From Brachypodium distachyon (Eukaryota; Streptophyta; Magnoliopsida; Poales; Poaceae): a stretch of 64,000 nucleotides of DNA. Location: assembly GCF_000005505.3 (NCBI RefSeq), contig NC_016134.3:44668650-44732649 (forward strand), in the 5' to 3' direction. Below, one piece after another: positions 10,191 through 22,670 of the stretch. A model generated the notes under the pieces. The model did not search any database. It was not told the origin of the DNA and worked only from the letters and a program-made list of their open reading frames with translations. The translations under genes and the position numbers were made by a program. The first letter of the stretch is position 1. Every line of letters starts with the position of its first letter.

Positions 10191-12878
10191 TCACCAATAG
10201 CCACCGCAAGAGCATGAGCCATCCTTGAAATGATGGAAGCGACTAGAGTCCCGTACAATGATCTCATGGTCAACAATCTTTGAGATGTACGTGAATGCAC
10301 TGTGACAATCACCACAAACACGCAGGTTCTTTGTGATCCTTATCGGACAACCAGGGGAAGTTGTGAGAAGGCCATATGCGAGAGCAAGCTTCTCGCTGTG
10401 CTCAGCAAGAAGGTTATTTTTCTCTTCATCGTCGACGTCATGCAGAGCAAAATTTGTCTCAGGGACATAGCCCATAGATTTGATGCGGTCAATTAATCTC
10501 TCCAGAAGGGCATAAATCTGATGAGATAAAGGATGTGACCGATCTCCAACAAAGAAAGATGCAGTTCCTTTCTTACCCTGGACCCAACTGCATCCGGGCC
10601 TCTTCTTAATCCCGGAGTTCTTCATCAGGTTTCTGATTCTAGCTACATCCTTCCAACGCTTTGCATTAGCATATATATTGGAGATGAGCGTGTAAGCTCC
10701 ATCGTTGTCTGCATTCATCTCAACTAGCTTGTTAAGAGCATATTCAGCAAGTTCCACATTCGAATGTACTCTACAGGCACTAAGTAATGCGACCCAGACC
10801 ACTGCAGAAGGCTCCATTGGCATGTCCTTAACCATACTCCATGCCTTATCTAATCGCCCAGCACGTGCCAGCAAGTCAATAACAGAAGCATAATGCTCTG
10901 CACTAGCAGCCACACCATAATCTCTACTCATGCTGTCAAAGTAATCCAGGCCTCGATCAATCATTCCAGAATGGCTGCAAGCATATAGAACAACCAAGAA
11001 TGATATATCATCAGGAAGAAAGCCTGCCTTTTGCATCTTGTCAAATATGTCCAGGGCCTCATTACCACGACCGTGCATTCCATATCCTGTCATTATTGAT
11101 GTCCAAGAAATGGCATTCCTTTGAGGCATGCAATCAAATACATACCTAGCTGTATCGACATCACCACACTTGGAGTACATATCAATAAGACAGTTTGCCA
11201 CAAAGTACGTAGAAGCTTCATATCGGTGCTGACGAACCAGATAAGCATGAACCTGCTTACCCATACGCAGGGCTGACAGATGTGCACAGGCCATCAGTAT
11301 GCAGGAAATTGTAAATGCATTTGGGGCAACTGCATGTGGTTCTGAAATCATCTCTGAGAAAAGCTTGAGCGCATCATTTGAGTCCCCATATTGTGCATAC
11401 CCACCTATCATAACAGTCCAAGTCACTACATTACGTTCCTTCCGGGGTATAGAATCAAATATCAAACGTGCAGCTTTGAAGGTTCTGCACTTTGAGTACA
11501 TATCTATTAATGCATTGTGCACCATGAGATCCTCATCGTCGCCATCATCACCACCAAAATGATTATCCAAAGACAAAAGACAATTCTTGAGAGAGTAGGC
11601 ATGAGTTTCCATACCCTGACAACATGCTCCCAAGGAAGCACAAGCAGACAACAGAGAGATGATTGTGACACAATTTGGCTCTGAACCAGAAAAAATCATT
11701 TGCCGGAAAACGTCGAGTGCTTCTTGGCCGCATCCTCTCTGAGCATACCCAGCAATCACAGCAGTCCAGGTTACCACGTCTAATGGGATCTTTTCCTTGC
11801 GCATATTCTTGAAAAGCTCAAAGGCTGCCTCAAAGTTCCCACTTTGTGAGTACCCAGTCACCATTGAATTCCAAGAAACAACATCTTTGAATTCCATCAT
11901 ATTGAAAACCTTTACCGCATCCTTCATTGACCCACACTTTGCATAAGTATCAATCAGTGCATTGCCTACAAAAGCATCTGGAAATGTACCATTCCGAATG
12001 GCATTGCCATGAATTCCTCTAGTTTGAGGTAGTGCCTTTAGAGAACCACATGCAGGAAGAATGTTCACAATGCTAATGATGTCTGACCTTTCATTTGTAG
12101 CCTTCTCGTGGACAATCATTGCCATTTTCGAGAACATATCCAACGCAGTCCAAGGATTACTATGTTTAACATGGGCTGCAACAATTGAATTCCATGAGAT
12201 GACATCATCGATACCCCTCAGAGTTATTTCCTCAAACACCAGGCTGGCTTCCTCAAGTGAACCACAGCGGGCATACATCGCTACCAGTGCATTGCATATA
12301 AAGACATTTGACTCAAAGCCATTGCAACATATAAGTCCATGGAATGTGATACCACATTTGTACGAAGGTAGCTCTCCACAGGCTTTCAGTATATGTGGCA
12401 GCGTAAAATGGTCTGGCCTAGTCCCCGCACGCAACATGCGGCGAGACAGTGCAATTGCACGGTCAAGGTGGCCCTCTTTGATGCGTTCACGGATGAGAAG
12501 ATTCCACCAGATAGCTGGTGACGGCACAACACGCTCCAGCACCGTGAGAGCATCATCTGTAGAACCACAAGCAAGATAAGCAGCAACGACACCAGTACCC
12601 AAAGACCTCGGTGATAAGAACGGTTGAGATGGCAGTGGTGGCAACGAGATTGGCAATAATGATGCTGGATAAGAAAGAAGACCGGAAGAAATTATCTGCT
12701 GGTGAACTTGCTGAACTGCATTCACAGACCTGCATTCCTTTAACAGTGCTGTGAAATGAACAAGAGAATCATCTAGACCTATGATTGCCGCATTTGCAAC
12801 TGAGATGAAGCGTGCTCCAACTGGTTTTGTGGACTTTGGTAAGTTGAGCAGCATAACGATCAGAGTATCATTATGCAA
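10191..12878 (-). CDS. PLS-class pentatricopeptide repeat protein with DYW domain (895 aa)
   Basis: This is an intronless 895-codon gene, as is usual for plant PPR proteins. Tandem PPR motifs fill residues about 130-700 (repeats of DVVSWNSMVTGYSQSG and NALIDMYSKCG type). They are followed by E-type motifs (NLMKNSGIKKRPGCSWV) and a complete DYW deaminase domain: the HSE zinc/catalytic signature at residue 827, CGDC at 855-858, and a C-terminus of GYW, a usual variant of DYW. Such proteins bind organellar RNA in a sequence-specific way and direct C-to-U editing. From memory the sequence resembles Arabidopsis At5g16860. The target site and organelle cannot be read from the sequence. The first 40 residues could be a targeting peptide. 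The start at 12878 is the first ATG in a frame with no upstream extension. Confidence 0.93.
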   Translation of the reverse strand: MHNDTLIVMLLNLPKSTKPVGARFISVANAAIIGLDDSLVHFTALLKECRSVNAVQQVHQQIISSGLLSYPASLLPISLPPLPSQPFLSPRSLGTGVVAAYLACGSTDDALTVLERVVPSPAIWWNLLIRERIKEGHLDRAIALSRRMLRAGTRPDHFTLPHILKACGELPSYKCGITFHGLICCNGFESNVFICNALVAMYARCGSLEEASLVFEEITLRGIDDVISWNSIVAAHVKHSNPWTALDMFSKMAMIVHEKATNERSDIISIVNILPACGSLKALPQTRGIHGNAIRNGTFPDAFVGNALIDTYAKCGSMKDAVKVFNMMEFKDVVSWNSMVTGYSQSGNFEAAFELFKNMRKEKIPLDVVTWTAVIAGYAQRGCGQEALDVFRQMIFSGSEPNCVTIISLLSACASLGACCQGMETHAYSLKNCLLSLDNHFGGDDGDDEDLMVHNALIDMYSKCRTFKAARLIFDSIPRKERNVVTWTVMIGGYAQYGDSNDALKLFSEMISEPHAVAPNAFTISCILMACAHLSALRMGKQVHAYLVRQHRYEASTYFVANCLIDMYSKCGDVDTARYVFDCMPQRNAISWTSIMTGYGMHGRGNEALDIFDKMQKAGFLPDDISFLVVLYACSHSGMIDRGLDYFDSMSRDYGVAASAEHYASVIDLLARAGRLDKAWSMVKDMPMEPSAVVWVALLSACRVHSNVELAEYALNKLVEMNADNDGAYTLISNIYANAKRWKDVARIRNLMKNSGIKKRPGCSWVQGKKGTASFFVGDRSHPLSHQIYALLERLIDRIKSMGYVPETNFALHDVDDEEKNNLLAEHSEKLALAYGLLTTSPGCPIRITKNLRVCGDCHSAFTYISKIVDHEIIVRDSSRFHHFKDGSCSCGGYW

Positions 12879-13430
12879 AGTAAGAGCAACAATCCCGTCG
12901 CCGCGAATACCAGTTGCTGCAGGGGGCGCTGTCAGTTAAGAGATTGCTTGGCCGTGGTGGCTCACGGGCCTCGCCGCCGAGGAGCAGTAGTACCTGCCCC
13001 CGACGCCGCTGCACCCCGTCCCCGTCCAGGTAGGCGGCGCGCGCGGCCGAAGCAGTGGCGGGGGCAGGCAGGCGGCGCGCGTGGCCGCCGGGAAAGGTGA
13101 AGGCAGGCAGCGGCGTGGGAGAGAGGCGGGCGTGGGCTTGCAGCGGAACGGCGGCTGAGGTTCCGTCCCCGTAAACAAGGTAGTTGCAGGAGTGGATGGG
13201 CCATCCGATCTGGGCCGTAAGGGAACCACGGCCCGTGAAAGAGATGCGCCGAAAAAACGTATTGACCCATGTAAGACGATCCGAAGAAAAAAAAACCGAA
13301 CGCAGGCCCTGATTTGATTTAAATAGAAATTGCCTCCTAATCGCTGCCGACAAATATGACAGGCCACACACAAGGGGAATAGTAACAATGTCACTCAAAA
13401 CCAAAACATTTAGATAATATATATTCATGT
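12879..13430 (-). promoter_or_regulatory. GC-rich 5' flank and leader of the PPR gene
   Basis: Positions about 12960-13150 are very GC-rich, with repeated ggcggcgcgcg words. The long open frames here (both strands) follow from the lack of AT-rich stops and show no domain. I read it as leader and promoter. Confidence 0.45.
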
Positions 13431-13775
13431 CTGGATTTTTTGTGTATAATGAAAAAAATTTATTTGAAATTTTGTGGGATCAAAGACATATCTTATTTCG
13501 AAACTTTTAAAGAGTGATAGCACTGAATATTCTCTCGAGGGGTCTCACACAAATTAAATAAAAAATGTGTCAAGCATAAAGTACAACACAGAGACGAGAA
13601 CATAATACTCACATCATCAAAACATGCTCAACGTTGCTACTAAAGACTAGTAGAGACGAAGATTGATGACTAAACATAAGACACATATCTAAGTAAAGAG
13701 ACTGGGAGGCCCCAAAAAAACAGGAAAAAAAAAGAGAGACTGAAACGTTATCCTATTTTAACTAACAAAAATATA

Positions 13776-13860
13776 TATGTTGGCAAAACACCATCTGCTC
13801 AAGATTTTCATCTTCATCATCAGATGCATCCCTTCTGCATGAACACACAACCTGTAGCAA
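13776..13860 (-). other. Exon-like block 3' of the SANT gene, repeated in the SSL array
   Basis: On the minus strand, ctacag is followed by a frame reading VVCSCRRDASDDEDENLEQ. The same block recurs at about 33399-33490 and 36479-36560, together with SANT-gene 3' sequence in the second case. It may be a further exon or 3' UTR of the SANT gene. Confidence 0.35.
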
Positions 13861-14122
13861 ACACATGAGTAATTAATGCAAATAAATATTAGAAAAAAAT
13901 GTTGAAAGGCTCAACATAATAATTGACAGAAAACAAATGGCACCAAATGAGCTGAAAATTTACAGATGAGCATTTACATCCAAAGGGGGGCAGTCGTTGT
14001 TGTCAGTATCTAATAAAATAGTACTTGTTGTTAGGATCCAACAAAAGATAAGTCTTGAATGCTGAAGACAACAAAAGCTTACTGACAGAACATAAAAAAG
14101 CCAACTATGAAGAATCATTAAT

Positions 14123-15264
14123 CTAAGCTCTATACTTGGCATTATACTTTCGTCTAAGCCATTCAAGACGCTCCTCAGCTGTCTCCATAGTGCAGAACAT
14201 CTGCCTTTGCTCTGCATTGACAAACAATTCAGTTGCGATGAAATATTCATCACTTCCACTCCGTGCTCCACATTCACGAACCAATGTCATAACATCTTGA
14301 ATGTCAGATCTTGGAGAGTCAATTTGGGAGGAAAACTTTTCAAAGATGGACTGTGCTTCTGCAGCCAACTCTACTATACGCTTCAATTGAGCTTGCATCA
14401 GCAAAGCAGTTTCAGTCTTGTTTTTCTTATTCTCCTTGGTATTAACATGAATAGTTCTCTTCTTGTTCCTAATTGAGGGGGGCTCATGTTCTAGCTGAGT
14501 GATGCCATTATGGTCTAACTGAACGGCACCATTATGGACTGGTTGAGCTCCACCATCATGGTCTAGCAGAACGCCACCATTATGGACTGGTTGAGCTCCA
14601 CCATCCTGGTCTAGTAGAACGCCACCATCATGGTCTAGCAGAATGCCACCATTACGGACTGTTAGAGCACCATCGTCATGGTCTGGCTGAGTGCCATCAT
14701 TATCTCCAACATTGTTATCTGATCCATCAAGATTATCAACATTCACGATGCCATCCGAAGTAGATGGCAAACTACCTGCTGCCGCTGATGATTGATCGAC
14801 ACTGGTAATGTCTTCAAATATCACTTTCAAATAATTTTCATTCCGAAGTCCAGCTTTGCGGAACTTCTTTGCACCCGGCAAATCCTGTGAAGGAAAGAAA
14901 AAAGCTGTCACACCTGATAATATAGTTCGTAAGATAAAGGATTACGTACTGTACATACTTTAAATGTGTTTTTCCACCAATCACTGTCGGCTGCAATTGT
15001 TCGTCTTTCATTGTCCCAACCTAAATTTGCCCCCTTTATGAGTAATTTCTTCCAGTTGATGTAGTCGCTCTTGAGTTTATCCCATTTGTTCTTAAGTTGT
15101 AACTTTGTATAAAGTAACCCTGTCCTTTGCTCAAACTTATCTGCAACTACACTGTAACCAATATTTTTGAGATGGGTATTTGGTCGATTTCCAGCCTGAA
15201 CTTGCTCAGCAAAGAGTTCACAGATAACTCTGGTGTGTTCATCATTCCACTCGGCTTCTGGCAT
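14123..15264 (-). CDS. Myb/SANT-like DNA-binding domain protein (355 aa, two coding exons)
   Basis: Coding exon 1 runs 15264-14959 (donor GTATGT) and exon 2 14884-14123 (acceptor CACAG), both in phase 0, giving 355 residues. Residues 1-100 form a Myb/SANT-like domain of the PF12776 kind: W near the start, GNRPNTHL, QLKNKWDKLKSDY, WKKL, LGWD and a final DWW. Residues about 150-215 are a degenerate repeat (LLDHDGGAQPVHNGG). The C-terminus (ATELFVNAEQRQMFCTMETA) is helical and charged. Relatives include L10-interacting MYB-domain proteins and ORF1-type proteins of PIF/Harbinger elements. The ATG chosen lies right after a ctgcag acceptor, so a leader intron is likely, with the leader exon near 15900. 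A nuclear DNA-binding role is inferred. Broken pieces of this gene recur in the SSL array. Confidence 0.8.
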
Positions 15265-16330
15265 CTGCAGTAACAACATGGATTCACTGCTATCATTTCT
15301 GAAAAGACAGTGATCCCTAGCTATATATACTACTGCACAAATAAGTTCCAGGTTCCCCAATTATTGTCTGAATCCAGTACAAGAAATATTTCAGGAGATG
15401 GATAGGTCTATCTAAGCCTGTCTCAAACCTGTGCACCCTTGGAATGAAAGTAAAAATCGACAACTGCAACTAACACTTAACATTAATCACAACTCATGCA
15501 TCTTCTGTTTCTGATATCTTTGCCAACAAAACGGAAAAATTTCGCGGGGGGGCATACTCTGATGCTGATTAAGCGGCAGAAGAAAGCCGAATAGAACACA
15601 AACAAACAAAACCCTACAACATGTTGAAGCCACATACGAAACTATCGAAATAGTAAATTTCTCAGTTACTAGCTTAACAGCTCCAGTGTGATCGCTATGT
15701 TAGAATCACTATTGGGAGTTGGGAGTAGGAACCAAAGAGCTCATTCACATGATGACATGAACACAATCCCCATCCAGTAGGGCTAATTGATGCATACAAA
15801 GAAAGAGCAGACGATGACCTGTTGCTGCTTGTACGTGAGTTCTTCAGATAATACACAAACATTTCAAGGCAAGATTTTTTCCTCTGTTGCTGCTACTAGA
15901 GAATTGGGAGGGGCCGATGGATGGATACCTTCTGTTCTCCGCGCGAGGAGTTGCCGGCGGACGGAGGATAGAGGCGGCAGCGGAGTACCGGCGGCTGTAC
16001 GAGGTTGGAGCCCGGTGCGCGGCGGCGGCGGCAGGCAGGCAGGATGGGGCGGCGGCGCTAGGTCGTCGGGAGGAGCGGGCTAGGGTGGGCTCTCGGAGTT
16101 GGAGTCGGGGTAGATCCACAGGGCCCAATCGCACGCTGACAGGCTCCGGCTCCGCGTGGCTTCCGCCCGTGGAGTCGGTAGAGATGGAGCCGCGTGTTTG
16201 GCCAACTGCTCCGGCTCTACCTGGCTGACTTCTGGGCCCAGGACTCAGGAGAAACGAGCCGGAATTTTTTGAGGGGAACACGAGCCTTTTTTTTTTAACT
16301 GTAAACACGTGCGGCAGTTTGTTGCACACC
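15265..16330 (-). promoter_or_regulatory. Leader intron, GC-rich leader and promoter of the SANT gene
   Basis: Positions about 15930-16250 are GC-rich and end, on the minus strand, at a good donor (gaag followed by gtatcc near 15930). This fits a noncoding first exon spliced to the acceptor at 15265. Confidence 0.4.
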
Positions 16331-18077
16331 AACTAAAGTATACGGAGTATTCTCCTTTTTTTTGCGGAAACCAACCAAAGCCATTTATAGCAAAAAAATA
16401 AAATAAACAACCTGCACTTATTTGATACTGTGGATATTAGTATGTTTAATTCTTTTGACATGGAACAAAGTTAGAACATTTAAACGAGCATAATACATAT
16501 ATTCATGCTTTATTGTACTACCGAATGAGCGACACTTAATATGGGACGGGAGAAGCACGGTTTACTTATTTAAAAACATCAACTTGAAAAGAGGGACTCA
16601 CATGTTAGTCCTATTGACGGCAGCATCGAGTCACCTGTTTTTCAAACCTGCTCGTGTAGATTTATATAGATCGTATGCAATTATTTTCATTTATGGAAAA
16701 TAACTTAAAGTACTTAGAAAAAACAATTCTTCGATTGTTTGGCACAAAAAGAATTGTACTGTAAGGATTATGAAGTAACATAAATCCTTAGCCAATTCTA
16801 TTAGCTTCAGTTTCCATCAGTTCCGTGTTATGATACATTTAAATTTTTCTAACGATGAATATTTTAAAATTCAAATGTTTGATTGTACATGTAGAATATA
16901 ACTGTAGGATGGAGGATCAAGGATTAGTGTTGAAAATATAAATTTGCCAAATATCTTTTAAATATGTGATTACAATAGTTGAATTACTTTACATAAATAA
17001 TCAGAATTAAAAATAAACTTAATAGGAAACAAAACAAACATGCAGTATAATGTAGAGTAATATTGTGTGATTGTGTCGGTAGATATATACTCCCTCCATC
17101 CGGAAATAAGTGACGTGGATTTGTAAGTGAGGGAGTATTACATTTGAATTTAAAAATAATAAGTTGATGATTTTTAAATTATATTAATTAAATGAAATTC
17201 CTAAAATTGCAAAAAAATAATACACAAACTTTATGCATTCGAATTTGTATCATAATGTATAATAAATTTTTTCTCATAGTTTAAGAAAATCCATGCTTAT
17301 TTTTCAGTACAAATGTAGCATTTGAGTTAGCCGCCAAGCATGCATAATACCGACAAGGTGGTTGAATTACACATGTAGCATTTAAATAAATAGGGTAAAA
17401 CTATAATGTGGCACATGTATGTGATAAAAGGTAATTGTGATAACACGGATATAAAACTCAACTGAAATGTTAATTTGAATCCCAAAAAAAACAAGTGAAA
17501 CTTACTGTTTGCTTACATTCATTTGTAGTTAAACATGAGGCCGCTATCCAATTTGGCCTACACATATACAATGACTAATTCCGGTGCATGTCTACATGAC
17601 TATATTAGGTCGTCAACCAGGCCCCACATGCGTAATAATTTCAAAAGAATGCCACAAGCTATATGCAATGCCAAAAGTTCTCAATTATAGCAGGAATTAT
17701 CATTGCCAAAATCGAGCTCTTTGCTCAGATAAAAAAAATCGAGCTCATGGTCATGTTTCAAGATAAGAAAAGGAAACGGAAATATGGAAATGAGGAATAT
17801 ATACCACCGAATAAAACACGATCAACATTAATATGTTTTACTGGATTTCATCAAAGTGATGTAGCAATTTGTCAGAACATATATAGGCTAGCAGTACTTC
17901 TGACAAATTTGTTTGGTTTCTACAACATCAGCAAATTAAGAGGTCCAAACAACAAAAGCAGCACACTTATATATAATGTAGCTAGATGGACTGACAAGAA
18001 CATTCGGTACTGGTAACACTGCCAGCTCCATCTAGATATTGCAGCCAGTCTGTGGATCTGCAGGTAGGTCGTGCAGG
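16331..18077. other. AT-rich intergenic stretch between SANT and STK-like genes
   Basis: No coding signal is seen. It contains one very short Stowaway MITE (17090-17140). The last part is the 3' flank of the STK-like gene. Confidence 0.5.
17090..17140. mobile_element. Very short Stowaway-like MITE
   Basis: Terminal inverted repeats tactccctccatccg and gtgagggagta flank a core of only about 20 bp (aaataagtgacgtgg). Confidence 0.55.
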
Positions 18078-21000
18078 TTAGAAATGGTGAGTTTGGTCGC
18101 CAGCACCCGGTGGCGCGAGCTGGTAACCGAGGTTCAGCTGCAACGATGCCTGCGCCTGAGCCTGAGCTTGGGCCTGCGCCTGCGCTTGCACCGCTGCATC
18201 GAAGAGATTGGCGGGGAAGAAGCACTTCATGTCCAGTGCGGCAAAAGGGTTTAGCTCTGGCACCGCTGCGGGCCTTGCTATTGTCACCTGCTGCAGCTGC
18301 TGCTCCCCCTCTGCAATCTGATGGAATGATCAATCAGAAAACGGATGCAGGCTTATGGAGTCATATTAATTTGTTCTAGCTTAATTTGGAAAGCTTGAAG
18401 TTGATTTAAATTAATTGGGAGTTATTGTACCTGTACCTTGGTCCTGAGGTCCATGTTGTCACTTTGAAGCTCCATCTCCTACACTTGTGGCAAAATATAT
18501 GTTAATTGCAGGCATGAAGCTAGGAGTAGTGGTTAATTAGATGAAGAAAACGTATGGCACATCATGTATTAGTAATAATGTAGTATTACCCTTTTGGCCA
18601 TGTAATTTATCTCGCCAGCCAGCAGCTCATTCTGAAACACAATGTACAAATAGAGAAGGGTCAACAATAATTGATTAAGGGATCTATATATCACCATTGT
18701 TTCAGAAACTGAAGAACTGTTCTGATAATGGGACACGACCAATTCAATTTACCTTCCTGGCCCTGATCTTTGCAATGCCTTTCTCGAGCCGGCTTTCGAG
18801 CTGCTTCAGCTCCTTCAGTGACAGGTTGCCGACAGAATCACCGACCAAGTGCCTTAAAAAAAGAGAGTTAGAATAAAAACAAAAATCAACGAACAATTGA
18901 TCGGATGGTCTGTAGTTTTCAACCAAGATATATATGGTTTGTCACGGGCACACATAAAAAATGTGTACACATGTGCAATATTTATGCTCTTACTTGTTAG
19001 TGTTTTGCAGCATCTGGATCTGATGGCGCAACTTGGCAGCTTCTTGCTGGTAGTATTGCTTCAGATAAACAAATTATTAAGAAACAAAATGAAGAAGTGA
19101 GATGGATATCATATATGCCATAGAAGCATGCATTTATAAATGGGACGGCTAGGCTTTCAAATTAGTTGCAAGACTTGGAATGCTCAGCAAATTTGACTAC
19201 ACATGCATGCATGCAAAGGAAAATGAATTAATTAAGGTAACCATATATGCATGCATATGCATGGATATATGGTTTTATAATATTTACCTGAGCATTGACC
19301 TCTATGAGTGGTGCCCCAGAGGTTGAGCCGCAAGCATGCGCCTTCTTGTACCTGTCAATTGTAGCCTTGACACTGCAATGAATTGGCATTCATAATTAAA
19401 CAAGGGTGAGGACAGGCAGCCGAATGTACTCAGATCAGCAATGACTGTTGATACATGGATATATGCATGCATGTGTACAAGACATGGTTAGTGTTCACAT
19501 AGAAATAGGGCCGGCATACCAAGAGAAAGACAAAGCCATCAATAATTTGGATGAAATGACCATGCGTACGTTAGTACGTGTATCAGTATAAAATTAAATG
19601 CATATATGTGAAAAATTGTGAATGAACAAGTGTGTTCTGCTGGTTAAATAGTTCCAGCATAAATCTGTGCAAACAATATGCTGCTGTGTCAGCTTGAGTC
19701 TTGACTCTGATAGCTTGCTGTGCTGAAACATACAACAAGAAAAGAACGAAATGATCAAGAGGCAGAGATCTAGAGAGAGCTAGAGACGCTATCGATCAAA
19801 GCATCAAAGCACGATATATGTTGAATAGTACTAGTACTTTGCATGGGAGTGGAGCAAAGAGGTAGCACACAGCGATCGAATACTGGCAGCTAGCTGCATG
19901 CAGTTTCTAAGTCGGTGCAAGTTTTTGAGATGCAATGCATGAGATGACAGATGATATGGAGACCGTGCATGCATGCATGAGCTGAGGAAATAACACACAT
20001 GAAAGTTTTATACGGGCCGGCTGCATGCATATGGTTTGGGGCTTGGGGAGGAGCTAGGGGAGGGAAGCGAGGAAGAGGAAACTCCAGGCATGCAGCTAGC
20101 TAGCTAGTCCATATAGTACATGTTTGTATGTAAGGTCCCTTCAGTTCAGTTCAAGCTAGCAGAGAGACGATGTTGCCTGCTGTGTTGTTGGCCGGAGTGA
20201 TATGATATGATGTGCATGCATGTGAGAGAATAAAATATATGTGACGACAAAACGTACATGACGACGATATGCCTATGTGTATGTATCGATTGGCATGTCA
20301 GTACTATGTGTGAGCGCGACAGAAAAGGAGAGTGCAATCCTGCAAATGCTTTTGTGTTTATTTGGTACAAATTGTATATGGATATATATCTGATCCATCC
20401 CTCTAGATTAGCAAAGGTGATTAATTGAGAGAGACCTAAAATAACCTAAAATTAGGTGAATCATATATCAACAGCCTTTTTCTTTTGGACAACTAACTGG
20501 TTAGATGCATGGTAAAATCAAATCACGGTGCATTTTGTGCACAGTCCATTTTTTTCATCTCTGATTGCATGATACATATATACCGTATGGAGAAGGGGGT
20601 TCCTTGCTGAAAGATAATTACAGATGCATCATGCATGATCTGTAGACAATAAATTGTGTGCAATTCAGTCAAAAAAGAAATAGTGTGCAATCACACCAAC
20701 CAACTGCTAAAAGATCGTATGTCTTGGTGTGATATTTATAATTTGGTACATGCATGGTGGCAAACATTGAATTAAAATGGCTTAATTAGAACGGCATGCA
20801 TAAGTATTACTAATAAGCTGATGTTAATTATTAGGCCATGCATGCATGAAAAGCCCCACCAAACTGAGCTTAATTAATCATTTGGGTTCTCAAAATGAAC
20901 TTTGGGTAATATGGCCTATATATATTATTGACCTCTCTCGCTCATAACTCTATCAAGTAGTAACAAAATAATTGCATCTATTTAATTAAAGTTAAGCAAA

Positions 21001-21482
21001 CTATCACCTCAACATGCATGAAGTAGTACTGGTTCTTGATTAAATATTTCTAAGCATCAACAATCTCAAAAGTACAAAGGCAGACTTCTACTCAGCACTG
21101 TCAGAAAAAAAAATGAATAGCAGCTAGCTAGCTTGCCCTTGAATTAACAAAGCAATAGCAACAAGAGTAAACTGTGCTGAGCATGAAATGACATATATAC
21201 CTAGGAATCTCAACAAACCACTCCATCAATTCACCAAGACCTAACTAGTAACTAGCTAGCTAGATGAGATCTAGGCTAGCTCTAGGTACAGAGTATAGAC
21301 CTGTTGTTGGAGTACTCGTAGAGGCGGCCGCGGCTGGAGAAGACGATGAGCGCGACCTCGGCGTCGCAGAGGACGGAGAGCTCGTAGGCCTTCTTGAGGA
21401 GGCCATTCCGGCGCTTGCAGAAGGTCACCTGCCGGCTAGTGGTGTTCTCGATCCTCTTGATCTCAATCCTTCCCCTCCCCAT
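18078..21482 (-). CDS. MADS13: D-class (SEEDSTICK/OsMADS13-like) MIKC MADS-box transcription factor, 251 aa
   Basis: Seven coding exons, all GT-AG: 21482-21301, 19372-19288, 19058-18994, 18852-18753, 18631-18590, 18478-18437 and 18317-18078 (182, 85, 65, 100, 42, 42 and 240 nt), a typical MIKC layout. Residues 1-60 are the MADS domain ([20 protein letters not shown]). I and K domains follow ([20 protein letters not shown]). The C-terminus carries AG motifs I ([12 protein letters not shown]) and II (LQLNLGYQ). It is close to rice OsMADS13, which sets ovule identity. It would act in the nucleus by binding CArG boxes with other MADS proteins. A run of alternating Q and A (about seven QA pairs) sits between the two AG motifs. 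The first Met is 21482. A leader intron and a long first coding intron (1.9 kb), usual sites of AG-clade control, are present. The symbol is by similarity. Confidence 0.95.
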
Positions 21483-21502
21483 CTCCACTACCTCGATCTC
21501 AA

Positions 21503-22670
21503 CTGAACCAAATTAAACACGGTAGATCCATATCAAAACATTAACTCAGCACAAAAATTACACGAATTAACGACAGACATGACTAGGTGAGTTAATTAAA
21601 AATCTGATATAGTCGATCTAACCGAAAGGAAAAAGGAAGCCAGGTCGGGATGGATTGGAACGAAGACAAGAGAGAAGATAACTGGGGTAGGGTTTGCAAA
21701 AAAAAATGTTGAGAGAAATAGTTTCTATGCATATGATTTGACTGATGGACAGCCCAATTCGAAGAAGTGTAGTAAAAAAGGTCGATCCGATCCCATGATT
21801 TGACGGATGCAAGGGGCTTGATACTTGCTTTTGTTTCTAGGAAAATTATGCAGGAGAACATAAGATCTAGCAAAAGTAAGGAACAAATTAAAGTGTTCTT
21901 TCTTCGATCTGTTTCTTGAAAATAATTGGAATAATCGATCTAGAACAAGCTGCTTTCCGGCCGGGGGTTGATGTATGGATAAGCTAGCTGCAAGATGCAA
22001 CAAAGAACATGTAGTTTCCTCAAAGGGAAAAAGGAAAGCAACTAATAAATCAAACAAAGCAAGGAAATTTAAGTTGCTAAGATTTCTCTTAACTAACTAG
22101 CCTTTGACGACATATCTAGCAAACTAAGGAATTGGACTCCCAAGATGTACAAATATACGTGTTCTGCTAGTACTAAGTACCGTACAAGATCAAAGATCCG
22201 GCTATTGCTAGAAAAAAGAAGAGAGATGGAAATCTGAGGAAGCCAAGAAACCGAAACCTTCCAAAAAGAAAAGGGAAGAAAAACAAGATAAGCACCGGCC
22301 GGGAAAGAATCCAAGAACCAGAAACATAAGCCTGGAAAGATCAAAGAGGAAGTTCCAGTTCAAAGAAAACAAGCATCAAACTAGAAAACCCCCATGGTTT
22401 CTCTTTGCAAGAACTATATACTGGAGTATAGCTAGCTAGAAGCAGCCTAGCACAGAAAGATAAAAAACAAGTGCCAGGTGAGGAACGATCCATCGATTTC
22501 CTCAAAGAGAGAACATACAAATCAGCAAGATCGATGTAAACAGCAGCAGAGTCACAAGATCAGAACGAAGAAGTATTTGCTTTTCGGCTAGGCAGAAAGA
22601 AGCTCACAGGAGATAAGGTTTGGAGCTTAATCTCTTCGATGGATCTAGCTAGCTCTCTCCTTTCCCTTAC
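21503..22670 (-). other. Leader (5' UTR) intron of the STK-like gene
   Basis: On the minus strand, a strong donor (aag followed by gtaaggg at 22670) follows a UTR-like exon, and ttcag at 21503 precedes the last 20 nt before the ATG. AG/STK-clade genes usually have an intron here. No coding sequence is seen inside. Confidence 0.6.

Noticed and set aside
12871..13428. Minus-strand frame of 185 residues upstream of the PPR gene
   Set aside because: It lies in the GC-rich leader, is in a different frame, has no domain and is rich in R/A/P. It is more likely leader sequence.
15844..16332. Minus-strand 162-residue frame near the SANT gene
   Set aside because: S/R/P-rich GC shadow. A leader exon with a splice donor near 15930 explains it better.
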